From positions 7,644,001 to 7,708,000 of the forward strand of contig CM060837.1 of assembly GCA_030762175.1 (NCBI GenBank): a stretch of 64,000 nucleotides of DNA, given 5' to 3'. Of the stretch, positions 45,291 through 57,366 are shown in pieces. The notes below the pieces were generated by a model. It had not been told where the DNA came from. It saw only the letters and a program-made list of their open reading frames with translations, and made no database searches. Position 1 is the first letter of the stretch. Each line of letters opens with the position of its first letter. The position numbers were made by a program, and so were the translations under genes. Source of the stretch: Metallyticus violacea (taxonomy: Eukaryota; Arthropoda; Insecta; Mantodea; Metallyticidae).

Positions 45291-46149
45291 TTACATTTTG
45301 TTAGGTCATCCAGCTGTCTTGTACTAGAACTACAGAAAAATAAACCTTTCTGTTTAGGGGTGTTGGCTTCACACTTCAACCCCCTCCCCCAAAACGGATG
45401 ACGCGAGTTTTTGTTTTAAATTGATAATATACCAAGTTCTAACTTCATTATTTTAAATTTGTGGATGGTTCCCTTTTGCAGATCTTTATCTGTAAGCACT
45501 TGGGTTTCTGTCTCTTAGAAACGAAAAAAATCGGATGCAGCAAAAGAAAAAGAGTGAGGGGTGGAATGTGAACAGATAACAAGAGAAAAATGAGGAAAGA
45601 CGGGTTTTGCAAGGTAGGGGAGGGACAAACGGATATAGATGAGGAGTGTATCACGAAAAATCACACAATGGATGACAAATTGTTGGTGTGCTCCCTCGGA
45701 AGTGAGGTGGATGAAATATTAATGTTCTGAGCGGCGTCGAAGTTTCAGATCCCGACAGTGACTTGCGAACATGTCTACTGATATTGTTTCGTATCAATTG
45801 TAAGTTCCTTCTACATGGTTTTGCTTGTTTAACAATGACGTCTCTCAACTTTCTCAAAATGTTTGCTTAGATCTGCGGATATTTTAATAATCAATAATAA
45901 AAGTTAACGAATCGCAGTGATTAAATATACAAGTATGGCTGTTCAAAAATAAATGAACTTTTAATTAAAAATAAATAAAAGTAGCCTCTTCTTCTATTTA
46001 TACTCCTATCCCAACGGCCTTTAAGCATTTCCTAGTACGTGTTTTTCCTTATTGCATGAAGTTCATATGCTAATTTTGTTTTCTCCCCTCAACTAGTCGA
46101 ATCTTTGTCCTTTCATCGTGCATTTCAAGCTATTGAAATAATAAAAAAG
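45291..46149. other. No recognised gene
   Basis: Purine-rich patch at 45540-45660; two adjacent 68-codon minus frames lack domains. Confidence 0.4.
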
Positions 46150-47309
46150 GCAATGCTAAAAAAAATTAGAGGAACACGTGTTTAAATCAAAGACCCAAAG
46201 CAAATATTAATACAATGTAAGTTTTGACAGTCAGAGTTTTGTTTAAAACTATAATAAAGATCTTTAGATTTTGTTAGTTTTTCTTTATAAATTAGTGAAG
46301 TTTCAAGAACTGTTGGAACCAAGGTGTGCTCTTTGACTTTTTAACAGCCATCAGTGGTAGGAAATTGTTATTTTATTTCTCTGAGACAGATACAGAGCAA
46401 AGAGACATCTGAATGAAACATCAGTCGCACAAGCAGTTGCGTGGAATGAAGATGGTCATTCCATTCGCTTTGTCTCTAGGATTCTTCATGTCAGTCATAA
46501 GGTTTGGGCATAGGTGTATACAAGAGGCGGCCCGGAGACGGGCGTAAGAAGAAGACAAAGGCATCTTGTGCTATCAACTTTGCGCAGACATCAGAAATGC
46601 AGGGTTGAGATTTAGAATCCTCTTTGAAGCCCCTCGTTTGACACTCAGCACAAGGAAGCTCGGCTGAGATTTGCTCAGAATCATCTCAACTGGCAGCTCT
46701 ACCAATGGAAGACTGTTCTCTTCAGAGACGAGTCAAGATTTCGTTTGAAGGATTGTGATGGTCATACACATTCTGATGAACGTCTTGCTCTAGCCCACCA
46801 TTATTGAACATGATGTCCTGCAAGAATGTCAAATTTGGATGATGGACTGGTCTGCATGCAGTCCTGACCTCAATCTGACTTGTTACTTGTCGGTAAAACT
46901 TGTTCCCGAGCGTCCTGCTGTGCCACAGAACCTGGGAGAACTCGGAAATGCACTCACTGAAGAATGGGAGAGAATTCCCCAGATCTTTATCAGGAGGCTG
47001 GTGTGAAGCATGCCACGTGGTTGTTATGAAATCATCGCAGCTCACGGACGACACACGAGGTGCTGAGTGTTGAAATAACCATTGAAACATTGATTACTAA
47101 ACAACGCAATCTTGCATTTCCACTTTGTTTTCTGTATCAATCAATAATTTGTTCGTATTTCTAATAATGTGAAATAAACGTTTGTTAGAATACCTTTACT
47201 GTATTCTTCAATCTATACATTTAAAAATGTTAAAAATGAATTTCTACCAATATTTATTTTGGGAATTTGATGTAAACATGTGTTCCTCTAATTTTTTTTT
47301 CATCAGTGT
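46150..47309 (+). mobile_element. Tc1-like transposon relic with both inverted ends
   Basis: AAAAAAATTAGAGGAACACG (46158) at the left is inverted at the right as TGTGTTCCTCTAATTTTTTT (47279-47298), and similarity continues inward (GTTTAAATCAAA, CAAATATT). The outer right edge is CATCAGTGTA. Decayed + frames give 'SVAQAVAWNEDGHSIRFVSR' (N-terminal helix-turn-helix), 'ARLRFAQNHLNWQLYQWKTV' with 'LFRDESRFRL' (first catalytic aspartate), 'CSPDLNLTCYLS' and 'NLGELGNALTEEWERIPQ'. The second aspartate block is deleted, and the expected glutamate (PIEH) is lost. Confidence 0.88.
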
Positions 47310-47979
47310 AATAACAAATTAATGGAGATGCTTTTAGAACATATCACATAAACACTAATTTTAATATTTTTATTAAAATTATAATTGCGAGGAAAAGTAT
47401 TTCACATTACAAAAAAGTGCACCTAATGTTTCAATAAGAACTGAAAGGTCACATCACTGTAACCATAGTAGTCCCTGTCACCCCTATCTATTCTTTCGTA
47501 CACATCGTGGAAATATGATAAAAGAAACATTATGAGCATGTGCAAAGGTGATTTTATTATATTTTCTCTAGCAATGCAACCCTCACAGTATCATTAATGC
47601 TCGTTTGGTTTCTGAATAGTCCAAAGTGAACACTGAGGGTAACAACTACAACCAAAGTCGGAAAAAGGCTGTAGCAATGAAACCAGCTGCATTTTCTATA
47701 GAAGGCACGCCATTGTTTTTGAACAGAAATCGCTCGCGTAACACCGGAACAGTCTGCTGATTATGGTTGTTACTGGAATAGCTACGCTTTTGTTTTGACT
47801 GTTATATGCAGGAGAGGGACAAAATGTGCACGCCATTATCTCGCAGTTCACACGAGACAAGAAACTCCACCTCCCTTTCCGCATCCAATTTATCCTTTCT
47901 CTATCAATGTCATCTTCTACTGAAAGGAAAAATATTCCCTGGGCGTACCAGGCACGAAGAGAGCCGACCGCACCAAAGA
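47310..47979. other. No recognised gene
   Basis: AT-rich to ~47600. May include the far end of the transposase relic described at 47980. Confidence 0.35.
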
Positions 47980-48325
47980 TTTATATAGCGCTGAAAATGG
48001 GACGATGGGAAAGTAACATCCTCTCAAAAGGCGCAACGTAACTGTGCTTAACAAATTCGCGCCCATAGAGCTGTGTACACTGCTGGCCATGTTCATAATA
48101 GTCATGCGAAATAAAGTCTGTCCTCTCGCTTAGTTGTTTGGGTAGCCGTTGGGTAATTGTATGTCTGTATGTTCGTCCTACCTGTCCACTGATCTCATAT
48201 TCGTTTCGCTGTGAACGCATATCGTTCAACACTAGCACCAGTTTCTCCGCTCTCGGTATGCCACAAAATCGCCTTTGATCAAATTCAGACACCTGGTGAT
48301 ATTGCTGTCGCATCCTCTCCTGCTG
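47980..48325 (-). pseudogene. Possible Tc1-like transposase N-terminus
   Basis: The minus frame starts 'MRQQYHQVSEFDQRRF'. The Y-x-x-V-S-E-F-D-x-x-R word resembles the N-terminal helix-turn-helix of a Tc1-like lineage common in insects. Beyond it the frame departs from the family, apart from a weak 'TQRLPKQLSERTD'. Raised GC content supports former coding use. Confidence 0.4.
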
Positions 48326-48367
48326 AGAAAATGCTGAGTCGGTTTAATGCGTCTCTTATGGGGGTTG

Positions 48368-48453
48368 CAATTTCAAGCCTAGGTCAGAATAACAGCTCAC
48401 GGGCAGTTGCCAATTTCAAGCCTAGGTCAGAATAACAGCTCACGGGCAGTTGC
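48368..48453. repeat. 43-bp tandem duplication
   Basis: CAATTTCAAGCCTAGGTCAG plus 23 further bases, ending GGGCAGTTGC, occurs twice in direct succession with no visible difference, so it is recent. Confidence 0.95.
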
Positions 48454-48579
48454 AGAGAAAGTCAAAATAACAATGAACACCTTCAATAAGAGCCACAGTA
48501 TTATCCAACATAGTGTTTAATATTCCATCTGTTTACATGTCTACAAAGCGTAATTTTACACAGCCACCCAAAATCAGAA

Positions 48580-49360
48580 TGAGGAACGATCTGACTGGAT
48601 GGTGGAAAATACACCTACTCTATTAAGGGTCATCTGGTCTACTTGACTCAAGAGTAGGAAACTCTTCAGGAGCTGGAGTTCATGAACTAACTACACAAGC
48701 GAAGATCTCTGTAAATTTTGGAAACTTTGTTACAGTTTTTCGGACAAAAGTAATCAATGCATGTTCATTTTCATAGACGATCAAGCTACACATAGTGCAC
48801 TTAAATCTCATCAAGTCAACTTGTATAATGTCTGCAAGCGGTCATTAATCTTTCAAAAAAAAAAATTAGTACTTTGTTGGATGTCTGGATATCGTGGCAT
48901 AGAAAGTAATGAAGCAGCAGATAAATTGGCAAAAGAATAAACTAAGATTGACCATATTTCTATCAATTTAGCAAGAAAACTGATAAAAATGCAGTATGTC
49001 AATGGACCAAGAAAGAACTCAGATAAGAATGAAAGAACGTTTTCGTTCAAGAACTGGGTAGAACTTTTATTATAATATCCGATCGTATCCTGACTAAAAA
49101 TCTATCGATTAGAGATAGCAAGTATATCAGGAAATTGGAATTGTTGGGCCTTCTGGAAACACCTATAGACGAGGGACAATACATATGCAGTCTCTGTGAA
49201 CAATCTGAGGAGATTGCAACACACATCTTATTAGAATATGAAACTCTGGAAAGAAAAAGAACACCTCTATTAGGAATCGATGAGTACTTCAGGAGGTACA
49301 ACTCCTAAGCTGGTAGAAAGTATTTCTGAACTCACTAAAGCTCTAGATCTGGAACTGCAA
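48580..49360 (+). pseudogene. LINE RNase H and C-terminal relic
   Basis: 'SRVGNSSGAGVHELTTQAKI' (a decayed start of the RNase H fold), 'LCWMSGYRGIESNEAADKLA' (48875-48935), and 'QYICSLCEQSEEIATHILLE' (a C-x2-C...H cysteine-histidine tail, ~49175-49235) occur in the order of I/R1/Jockey-type LINEs. Stops and shifts break it. It resembles the fragment at 26843. Confidence 0.8.
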
Positions 49361-49459
49361 AGCTAGGATTTAAAATGTGTACAAAAAGTCCTTGTTTCTT
49401 ACGTGCCACAGTGTATTATGACACTTTACCGCAGTAATCCTTCAATCGCTTTCTTCTTA

Positions 49460-49800
49460 CTAGCGAGGTTGGACGTCGAATTCAGGAGATTCTGAGTCCA
49501 AATCTCTTGGGACCGGTCATGTTGACCTTGAGATTTTTCGTGGTTTACCCTGATCACGTTAGAATGCACGAAAGTTCCGCTCTCCCATTTCATTCCTCTA
49601 GTTCTGTTACAGGGTTGAAAGTACCAGGGTAAGGTGAGTTGATTCTGTGTGACGGTGGCTTGTGCTTTGGAAAAGTTTCCGAACTCCTTGAAGAGGGGAG
49701 TGCGCCATTGTCTGGCTAGTCTATCTAGAACACGAATAGGAACCCCTCTAAGCCCGTTCCACACTTCCCGTAGTTCCCAGTAGCCCAACGTCTTCCTCAT
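49460..49800 (+). mobile_element. SINE family C copy
   Basis: ATTCTGAGTCCAAATCTC (B box), GTTGACCTTGAGATTTTTCG, TCCGCTCTCCCATTTCATTC and GTGTGACGGTGGCTTG occur in the same order as at 3291-3625. The 124-codon minus frame across it is not a gene. Confidence 0.7.
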
Positions 49801-50095
49801 CTAATCCCTTCCTCGCAGAGGTACCCCAATAGACACACACGGACAGCACTTTAGCAAGATTGAAGTACTGAAATATTCTCCTCCCTAATTTAATTCAATC
49901 TCTCTTTGAACGATCAGTGTTAGCGAAATGAATTGGGTTAAAAATAGATAGTACACATACCTAATTGTGAAGACAGCTGCAATGAAATTTTGAAATTATT
50001 CCAAAATATTTTATAACTGTTCTTATTTAATTTGTATTTATGACAAATAAACGAGTTGGTTTCCCTTCCCACTTACCTTCTATTGACTTTACATA

Positions 50096-50346
50096 TCTAG
50101 CAACGGTGTAGTGGTAACCATACTTGCTTCCTAAACCCAAGATTGCGGATTCAATCCCTGTCAGGGTTGATGGATTTTTTTTCGGACGTAAATATCCTAA
50201 GTATGGCTTCCTTCGGAGGGACATGTAAAATAACCTCAAGTCGAAAAAAAGAGGCCTCTGAGCAAAATTTATCGGTCGTTTCACACCCTAAATTGAATGG
50301 AACGCTGATGACCTGAGATGTTAAGCAGCGTCCGTAAACAAATCAA
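50096..50346 (+). mobile_element. SINE family B, nearly full-length copy
   Basis: AACGGTGTAGTGGTAACCAT (A box), GATTCAATCCCTGTCAGG (B box), body and 3' end GCAGCGTCCGTAAACAAATC. Plus orientation, with family-typical TCAAC at the end. Confidence 0.93.
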
Positions 50347-50730
50347 CAGAAATCTAGCAAACCTAACACTTCTCGGTTTATTAAAGCTGGTGAAGGTCGC
50401 AGCTGTATACTAGTGCAGCCTACACAAGTAGCATTGCTCTATAACAAGCAAGAAAATGTCTTGGTATATGACTAAAAAATGCTACAGAGTGCATGGAGTT
50501 GAAAAAACGAAATCATTCCTGCAGTGTATAAACAAGATTTAATTAGGATCCAGCATTTCTTTAGAGGTAATTATAAATATTTATTTACAAAGAAAAGAAA
50601 ACGTATTTTGAGAAATGTTATGTCCCAGAGCACATTTATACAGATGGAAATAAATCGTAATTTATTTATAAGCTTAGTGTAGCATATCAAAATCAAGAAT
50701 CGTCATTCATTTGACTACTGTAGTATCCAT

Positions 50731-50753
50731 AAAAAAAAAAAAAAAAAAAAAAA
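50731..50753. repeat. Poly(A) tract
   Basis: 23 A in a row with no SINE body recognised upstream. Confidence 0.98.
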
Positions 50754-52069
50754 CTCAACTATTAACAAATATGATGTACACCTAATGTCCACGGTTACTT
50801 TCCAATCAGAACTCCGTTAAATGGGGAGAGAGCATAATGTACAAACCATGCGATACTGCTCTCCACGCAACCAAATGCATATCACTGCGGCAATTTTCAT
50901 CCCTGCATTTGCGATCACTTCAACCAGTGTTGGTAGCACAGATTTCCCCCCTCCCCCTCCAAATTATTGGTTATGCCCTTACTCACCAATCTTCTTTAAA
51001 AAGTGTACGCAGATAGTAGCATGCGAATAGGAAATGTCGCTTTTGTTGCAAGAAAATCTAGTATTTTGCGTAGGGAATTAGATTTCTTTCCTCCAGAAGT
51101 GCTGCATCAAAGTTTTTGGACACTGCCTTGCGCGCATTTCGCTGGGTATGATGTTTGTAATTAGAAATGTATTGAGCTTGTGTTGAAGGAATTTGTTACT
51201 GATTGAGAAGGCATTGACAGTTAGTGCTAGCTGCTCTTTGGCGGTTTAGCCAGGGTATAGTCTCGAACAGATAGGCGGGTGTTAACCTGCAGTACTAGTG
51301 GTAATACAGCGTTGTCACATTTTGACTTACCTTTACATAACTATTTCGTTTCATTTATTCCAATGTGTCCTACAATGTATTACTATATTAATGACGTAAT
51401 TAACGTGGTCACTATCATGAACCGATATGCTAGAGAGACTACAGCCTGGGTTGTGAACGGAATGTAGATTAGTAACCGTTGCTTTAGCACCGGCTACAGA
51501 TGAAAAGTTCGACACCTTTGAAATAAATAAAATAATGTTATTAAATTAAGTGAAATGGGTTAAAGCAAACATGGTAATATGTGAGGGCTGTTTAATAAAG
51601 CATTATCATAGTTATTTACAGAGAAAATATCTCGCGCTAAAACGTAAATTTACAATATTTTGTAGACTTGATGCGTAATGTACACGCAGTGTAGTTATAT
51701 TACTGCTTTTGATAGTTATGCAAGTTGAGACATGTTCAGTTCCACTCTGTCAACTATTTTCCTGCTATTTCATGCAGCGTTCTGTACCTTTAACCAAATA
51801 TATTTCAATCCGATTTGTATAAGTCTTTCCTCATTTTTGATAACGGACCCATAACCCACCCTTCCCTTATTTACTGCCTCAGACAAATATTCGAAGAAGC
51901 ACTCGACCCCTCACCCCTCCTCCCGTATTATTCTTATCCAGTACTTAATTGTTCTTACTGACGTATTCCTAATGAATGTAGACATTGCGGTTGTGCCCAT
52001 GAAACGATTTTTGAAAAATGTCTTGAAATATCCATGATCCTACCAACTAGATACCGAAAATGACAATGA
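50754..52069. other. No recognised gene; possible lone mariner end
   Basis: TATGTGAGGGCTGTTTAATA at 51580 resembles a mariner terminal sequence and could be the edge of a decayed element, but no transposase motif follows. The rest is unassigned. Confidence 0.3.
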
Positions 52070-52210
52070 AAAACAATGTAACAATAACAATGTAACTAAA
52101 ATAACAATAACTGGAAAAGCAGAACAGGATAAAACACTAAGAAAAAGTCACAGATTACAAATCTGCGTAGTGTTTTATCCTTTGCTGCTTTTCGTTATTG
52201 TTATATGTCT
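52070..52210. repeat. ~40-bp-arm hairpin (snap-back repeat)
   Basis: ATAACAATAACTGGAAAAGC and AGAACAGGATAAAACACTA at 52101-52139 are inverted at 52168-52204 (TAGTGTTTTATCCTTTGCTG and CTTTTCGTTATTGTTAT). The loop contains AGATTACAAATCT. The left arm matches part of 43430-43505. Confidence 0.8.
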
Positions 52211-52214
52211 GTTA

Positions 52215-53528
52215 ACTCTCTAGCGGTCGCAGTTTTTGTTTTTCTCAACGAAACTCGGCATATAACAAAATTAACAAGCGATTCGTCGAGTTCGTTAACC
52301 AGCAATATTGGATAATTGGGGGTGGGGGTTAACCTAAAGTGAATTTAAAAAATAAAAATAAATACAAATTTTCTGGTGGGTGCAATGTTTATTTTTTTTT
52401 TTCTTTTTTTTATCAATAAAACTCGGTGTATTTCTTTCTAATAAATTGAAAGAAAAAAAACAGTCGAAAATCAGGGCAATCGGTCTTACCTGAAAAATGA
52501 GTGGGGGGGGGGGGGTTAAACAAAGTATAAAAATGGGTCTATTAGCCGCAGTTATATTTTTCTTAAAGGAAACTCGGTATGTCCATTGAAATGAAATAAG
52601 AAAAACTGTTTCTGAAAAATCAATGAAATTGTACAATTAGGAGGAAGTTCACCTGAAACCCAAAATTTAAAAACAGCTCTAGTTGCATTAATATTTTGTT
52701 TTTTCGCAACAAAACTCCGTATATACTATTTAAATAACACGAGATAAAAAGTGTCTAAAAATAAGGGAAATCGGGCTACTAGGAGTGGGGGTTTACCTGA
52801 AACCCCAAATTTAAAGATCTTTCTAGCAGCGCGTATATTTGCTTTTTCGCAACGAAACTCCGTTCGTATCATTTCAATAAAATAAAAAAAAGTTCCTGAA
52901 AATCAGGGAAATCGGGGGTTCATCTGAAACCCAAAATTTAAAAATCTCTCTAACGGCAACAATATTTGTTTCTTCGCAACAAAATTCGACGTGTACGATT
53001 TAAATAAAATAAGAAAACCAGTTTCTGCAAGGAATAGGGATAGAGGTATACTTGAAAACCGAAATGTAAAAATTTAATTTTCTCCATATTGTTTTAAATT
53101 AAAAAGACAAATTAACTCAGCATATAAACTGTATTTATAACAACACATGTTTTATATTTGACAAAAGGATTGTCGTGAAGATATCAAATGTGAAATATTA
53201 ATGTAATATGTGTGTGAGAATTATATTTGTATGTAAGAGCGCTCTGTATTAACCTTCAGAAAACGTTTTTTAATACAATAACATTTAAATTAAATTTCAA
53301 AACCAATGAAAATCGATTGATGAAATATTCAATTGCTTATTGTTGACTGTGTGTATTTACTAAGTACATTATTATTGTTTTAAATAGTAACATGTTTTTA
53401 TTTTATTGAAATATATCTTTTTAAATACAATGTAACTCGAAACGTTCTGTTATTTCTCTCTACTTTAGTGAATGTAAAGATGATATCAAGGGCTCCGTTC
53501 ATAAACATGGTTACATTTAAAAATGTTC

Positions 53529-53565
<37 letters not shown>

Positions 53566-53621
53566 TTGAGAATAGCAGTTCATTTAATTAATATCGTGTC
53601 TTTGATTGTTTGTGATTTATT

Positions 53622-53666
<45 letters not shown>

Positions 53667-53875
53667 ATTGTTATTATTATTTTAATTTTTCTTTTGTGGT
53701 ACTTATAGATGTACAAGATTTTAAATTCTGTTTTCCTAATACCACACACTAATGCTTAACTTGTTTCATTTCATTAATTAAAAGGCCGTAATCTGCATCC
53801 TATATATTGTTTTTAACGTTACTCTACTAGGTTAGGAATTCGCTTAGTTTACGCAGCTATATTTTTTTTTTTTTT
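52215..53875. repeat. Dispersed subrepeat element R1, copy d (longest)
   Basis: Subrepeat starts (CTCTAGCGG-like) lie near 52217, 52371, 52533, 52674, 52817 and 52946, so about six units of 130-160 bases. The ~750-base non-repeated part follows, in the same order as copy a: ACATGTTTTATATTTGACA, AAGAGCGCTCTGT, ATAAACATGGTTACATTT, an (AAT)n tract, GGAATTCGCTTAG and a T tract. Confidence 0.8.
53530..53685. repeat. Facing (AAT)n and (ATT)n microsatellites
   Basis: (AAT)n at 53530-53565 and (ATT)n at 53625-53685 are complementary and ~60 bases apart, so they can pair with each other. They lie inside R1 copy d. Confidence 0.95.
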
Positions 53876-54735
53876 TTTGTTGTTTAAATTTACACTTTTG
53901 TTTAAGATAGCAAAATTATCAGCTGTTTAAAAGCTGAAATTTAGCTCTACAGTTGTTTAAACAGTGTTTCTTTATAATAGTATATCTTACTCTTATAAAC
54001 AATAAAATAATATTCAGTGTTTACCGTACTTTGTATAACCTTTAGTTTTAATGGAAATGGAAATGAAGGAACTCCATTGCCTTGGTCTGACATTATTTTT
54101 TATCGCTGTATCTCTTATTCCTTGTTTATTCAGTCATATAGAGAAGTTTGTACGTTAAACTCAAACACAATTTCTGTTTAACCACAGCCTTGCTGATTAA
54201 ATCCTTTAGTAACATTATACTCATTAAGGTACCAAGGGGTAAAATTGTGTCAAAAAGAAACAAAAGAACCTGTTTCATGCCCAGCTGTAATTGGCATGTT
54301 TGTATGTGTTGTTGCCTACACACTGAGCTACGCGGTCCACCTGCAGAAAACGTAAGTTATGGATGTACAGTACTGCACAATGATTGTCTTAGCGACCCGG
54401 CATGTAAGCGGTTATCAAGATGACGCACAATTAGCTGAATTTGTGTTTCAAGGCTAGATTTTGGGTGATTGTGTATATCCATTTTAACTTCAAATCGTGG
54501 AAACAAGCTATCTGGAATTTTGCATTTGTAGAAATGTTGCTTCAGCAATATCCAATGAAAGGTTTACAAGTTTGGAAACAAAGACCATACGAGAAAAAGA
54601 CATATTTGGGCATTAATAAATACAAGTTGAAATATGCCATCATTTTTGCTACCTCCATTTTGAATTTTATTTATAATAGCACTAATTAACAAGAATATGA
54701 TGTTCAGGTATAGTCAAAATGAAACACTGAATGTG
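53876..54735. other. No recognised gene
   Basis: Frames of 63-91 codons at 54126-54689 on both strands without a domain. Confidence 0.4.
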
Positions 54736-54788
54736 TGGGATGCTGATGACCTGAGATGTTAAAGAACGTCCATAAATAAATTAAATCA
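54736..54788 (+). mobile_element. SINE family B, 3' tail fragment
   Basis: GATGCTGATGACCTGAGATG and TTAAAGAACGTCCATAAATAAA followed by TCAAC is the last ~50 bases of family B. It abuts the mariner relic that starts at 54789. Confidence 0.9.
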
Positions 54789-55473
54789 ACAAATTTGTGG
54801 ACTGCTCCTTCATCCCTGGCATGTAATGATGAGTCCATGTTTCATCTACTGTTATGAAACGTCGGAGAAATTCATCGGAATTGCGTTTAAACAAGTCCAA
54901 ACGCTCTTCCGAAATGTTCACATGAATGCGTTTTTTGTCCATTGTTAACACACGCCGCATCCATTAAGCAGAAAGCTTTCTCGTATAAAATGTGGTGACA
55001 CGGCCTATCGAGGTCATTACAATGTCAGCTAACTCGCGTACCTTCAATCAATGACAATTGAGTAGGACATTGTACATTTTTGTCACAACGATGTCGGTTG
55101 TAGCAGTTTTAAGACGCCCTTATCTTATATATGTGTGGCCACGCTTAAATTTAGCTGCCCACTTTTTAATCGTCGAAAACGAAGGGTAAGAATCCTTTAA
55201 TGAGGAATCTAGTCTTTTTTTGTATTACTGTTCGGGTTAAAAACCTCCAAAACGAAGTACTTTATCACAGCTAGTATTTCGGTTGTATACATTTTGTAGA
55301 AAATGTTAACACTAGTTGGTTCACACGATCGTTACAAACACGCGACTGCACTTAGGCGTGTGAAATGTTATAGCGCGCCATCTAAAGCATAATACTTAAC
55401 AACTATCATAGTAGTTTGGCCATTTTCACCAGATTTCTGAGTCAGGGCGAGAATTTTTAGCATACCCCTCGTA
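54789..55473 (-). pseudogene. Mariner transposase relic, N-terminal half with its 5' end
   Basis: The right border reads (minus) TACGAGGGGTATGCTAAAAA, a mariner-type inverted end. Decayed coding follows: 'KVRELADIV', 'MDKKRIHVNISEERLDLFKR', 'NSDEFLRRFITVDETWTHHY' and 'MPGMKEQS'. The last includes the first catalytic aspartate (VDETW). The element stops exactly where a SINE B tail begins, so the 3' half was replaced or deleted. Confidence 0.85.
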
Positions 55474-56544
55474 TACAATGCTGTTTGTGGTTAAAGTCTA
55501 GAAAGTGCGGGATAAAATGGGAAGTGAGACACCTCGTTAGCTAGTAGAAAAGTTTGATTGGTTGATTGATTAATTAACGCGGAAATGTGTGACATTGAAT
55601 TAGGCGGCCCAATACATTGTATTAATTACAATTCAGGTATTCTATTCCCCAAATTGTATTTATTTTACAGTTATTTGAAAATCCATTAAGCAGGAAAACC
55701 TAATTCATGACCAGTACTGTACCGGATGCTGTGTGTTGGTCATTGTGCTAGAACTGGTTCCTTTTACACGCATTGCTGTTACACATGTAGAATTTTATAT
55801 GACGTCATGGAGCAATATAAACTCCTGCAAACTTTATTGGAAGGTACATGATATGATTTAATACGTTCACTTGGCCTTTTACGGAGCTTCCGTTTCTCCT
55901 GCGGTTAAGTGGGAAAGAGACAGCGGGCCCTTTTCTAATGTAGATGTCTTTATTGTTTGGCAAAGAAGGAAAACTCACCCCGTATTATATTTGAAGTAAT
56001 TATTATATCCATACTTTGAAATCACAGTTTGACTCAAGTGAATATACTCGGAGTTGGTGTATACCGTTTTTAAATTTCTGTTTTCTCTTCCAGTGTTCGC
56101 AAGAAATACAAGTTTTGTGTAGCTGACATTTTCTCTGTTATTTAAAATATAATATCGAGTGATTTTTCCTTCGCGGGACCGCCGCAGTTGACAGCTCTGC
56201 AGTATTTCTCTCGTTCCCACGCTTGACAGCTGACCGAAAAGTGGAGGGTGGGGCAGTGCGAGTTTAACTCTGGGAACATTCGTGACAGTCTATTAAATAT
56301 TCATTAATCGGCTCCTGAAGTACGGAGATTGTTTCCCTGATGTTCAACTTCCAAATCGAAGTTTGTTTGATTCACAGGTTGGTCAACATATTTCGTGGAA
56401 CGGACAGCATTCGTGATAAAAAAAAAACCATACACAGTCACATAAAATGCTCACAGAAGAAAGTGAAATAACATGCTCTGGAACTTTCGCCTAAAAAGAA
56501 TCCCTTGTACACCTTTTTGTAGAATTACTGTACTGTAAGAAACT
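55474..56544. other. No recognised gene
   Basis: Frames up to 81 codons (55975-56220, -) without domains. Confidence 0.4.
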
Positions 56545-57100
56545 TAAACCGGGTGACCCTGCATATATTTTGTTGAATCTTGGTTTCACCTAAGTGGATA
56601 TGTTAATTCACAGAACAACAAATATTGGAGTTCAGAAAAAACCTAACGTGCTTCCCTGCATTATGAAAATATAGGAGTGTGGTGTGCCATTTGTGGCGAG
56701 AAAACAATAAGTCATATTTTTTTTAAAGAAACAAAAGGAATGTGTATGTGCATAATATATTGCAACCCTTTGTCGTGAATTAACTGTGAAGGTTTGCGAC
56801 TTTCCAACAGGACTGTGCAACGGCACATACAGCCCATGTCTCCCTGTATGTAATTCATGAAATATTCGACGATATAGTTATCACTAAAAGCATATAGCGC
56901 CCTTGGTCCCCCGATTTAACGTCCTGCGATTTTTATTTTTGGTGGGCATTAAAGGGAAAAGTATACCAGACAAATCCACAAACATAAGATGAACTGAAAA
57001 ATAGCTGGTGGAAAAATGATAATAGTTAATTTCATAAGTCGATGCCGGAAATGCATGGATAATGAAGGGGGGGGGGGCAGTTCCAATAGCTTCTTACTTG
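56545..57100 (+). pseudogene. Tc1/mariner-type (DUF4817-associated) transposase relic, catalytic half
   Basis: From ~56582 the + strand gives 'WFHLSGYVNSQNNKYWS', then 'IGVWCAICGEKTISHIFF', then after shifts 'RTVQRHIQPMSPCM', 'RPAIFIFGGH' and 'DNEGGGGSS'. The order matches arthropod transposases that read WFHLSGYVNSQNxRYW, VGVWCAxS, QDxATAHTA, PCDFYLWG and a final GGHFQH. Catalytic residues after the first block are lost. Confidence 0.85.
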
Positions 57101-57366
57101 ATAATGCTTAGTAAAAGTAACTTTTAAGTGCTAGTAATAGCTTACGGGACTGTCATAGCGGCGGACTTTTCTGGCTCCCGTTCACCGCGGTACCAGATTA
57201 CGGTAAGGCGGGAAAGTTTTAAATTTTGTACTTACTTATTATTACTGTTTTATATTTTTATTATTTGCTCTCCTTTCTAATTGTGTATCTTAATTAAGCA
57301 CATACGGTCGACAACCTATGCATGAAATATATTTGTAAAATGAATAGAAATGTATAGCAATTAAGA
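57101..57366 (+). other. Unassigned AT-rich flank of the TAC/TAT array
   Basis: T-rich sequence with ATGAATAGAAATGTATAGCA leading into the array. It could be a LINE 3' UTR, since both LINE relics in the window end in TAC repeats, but no coding part is visible. Confidence 0.3.
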
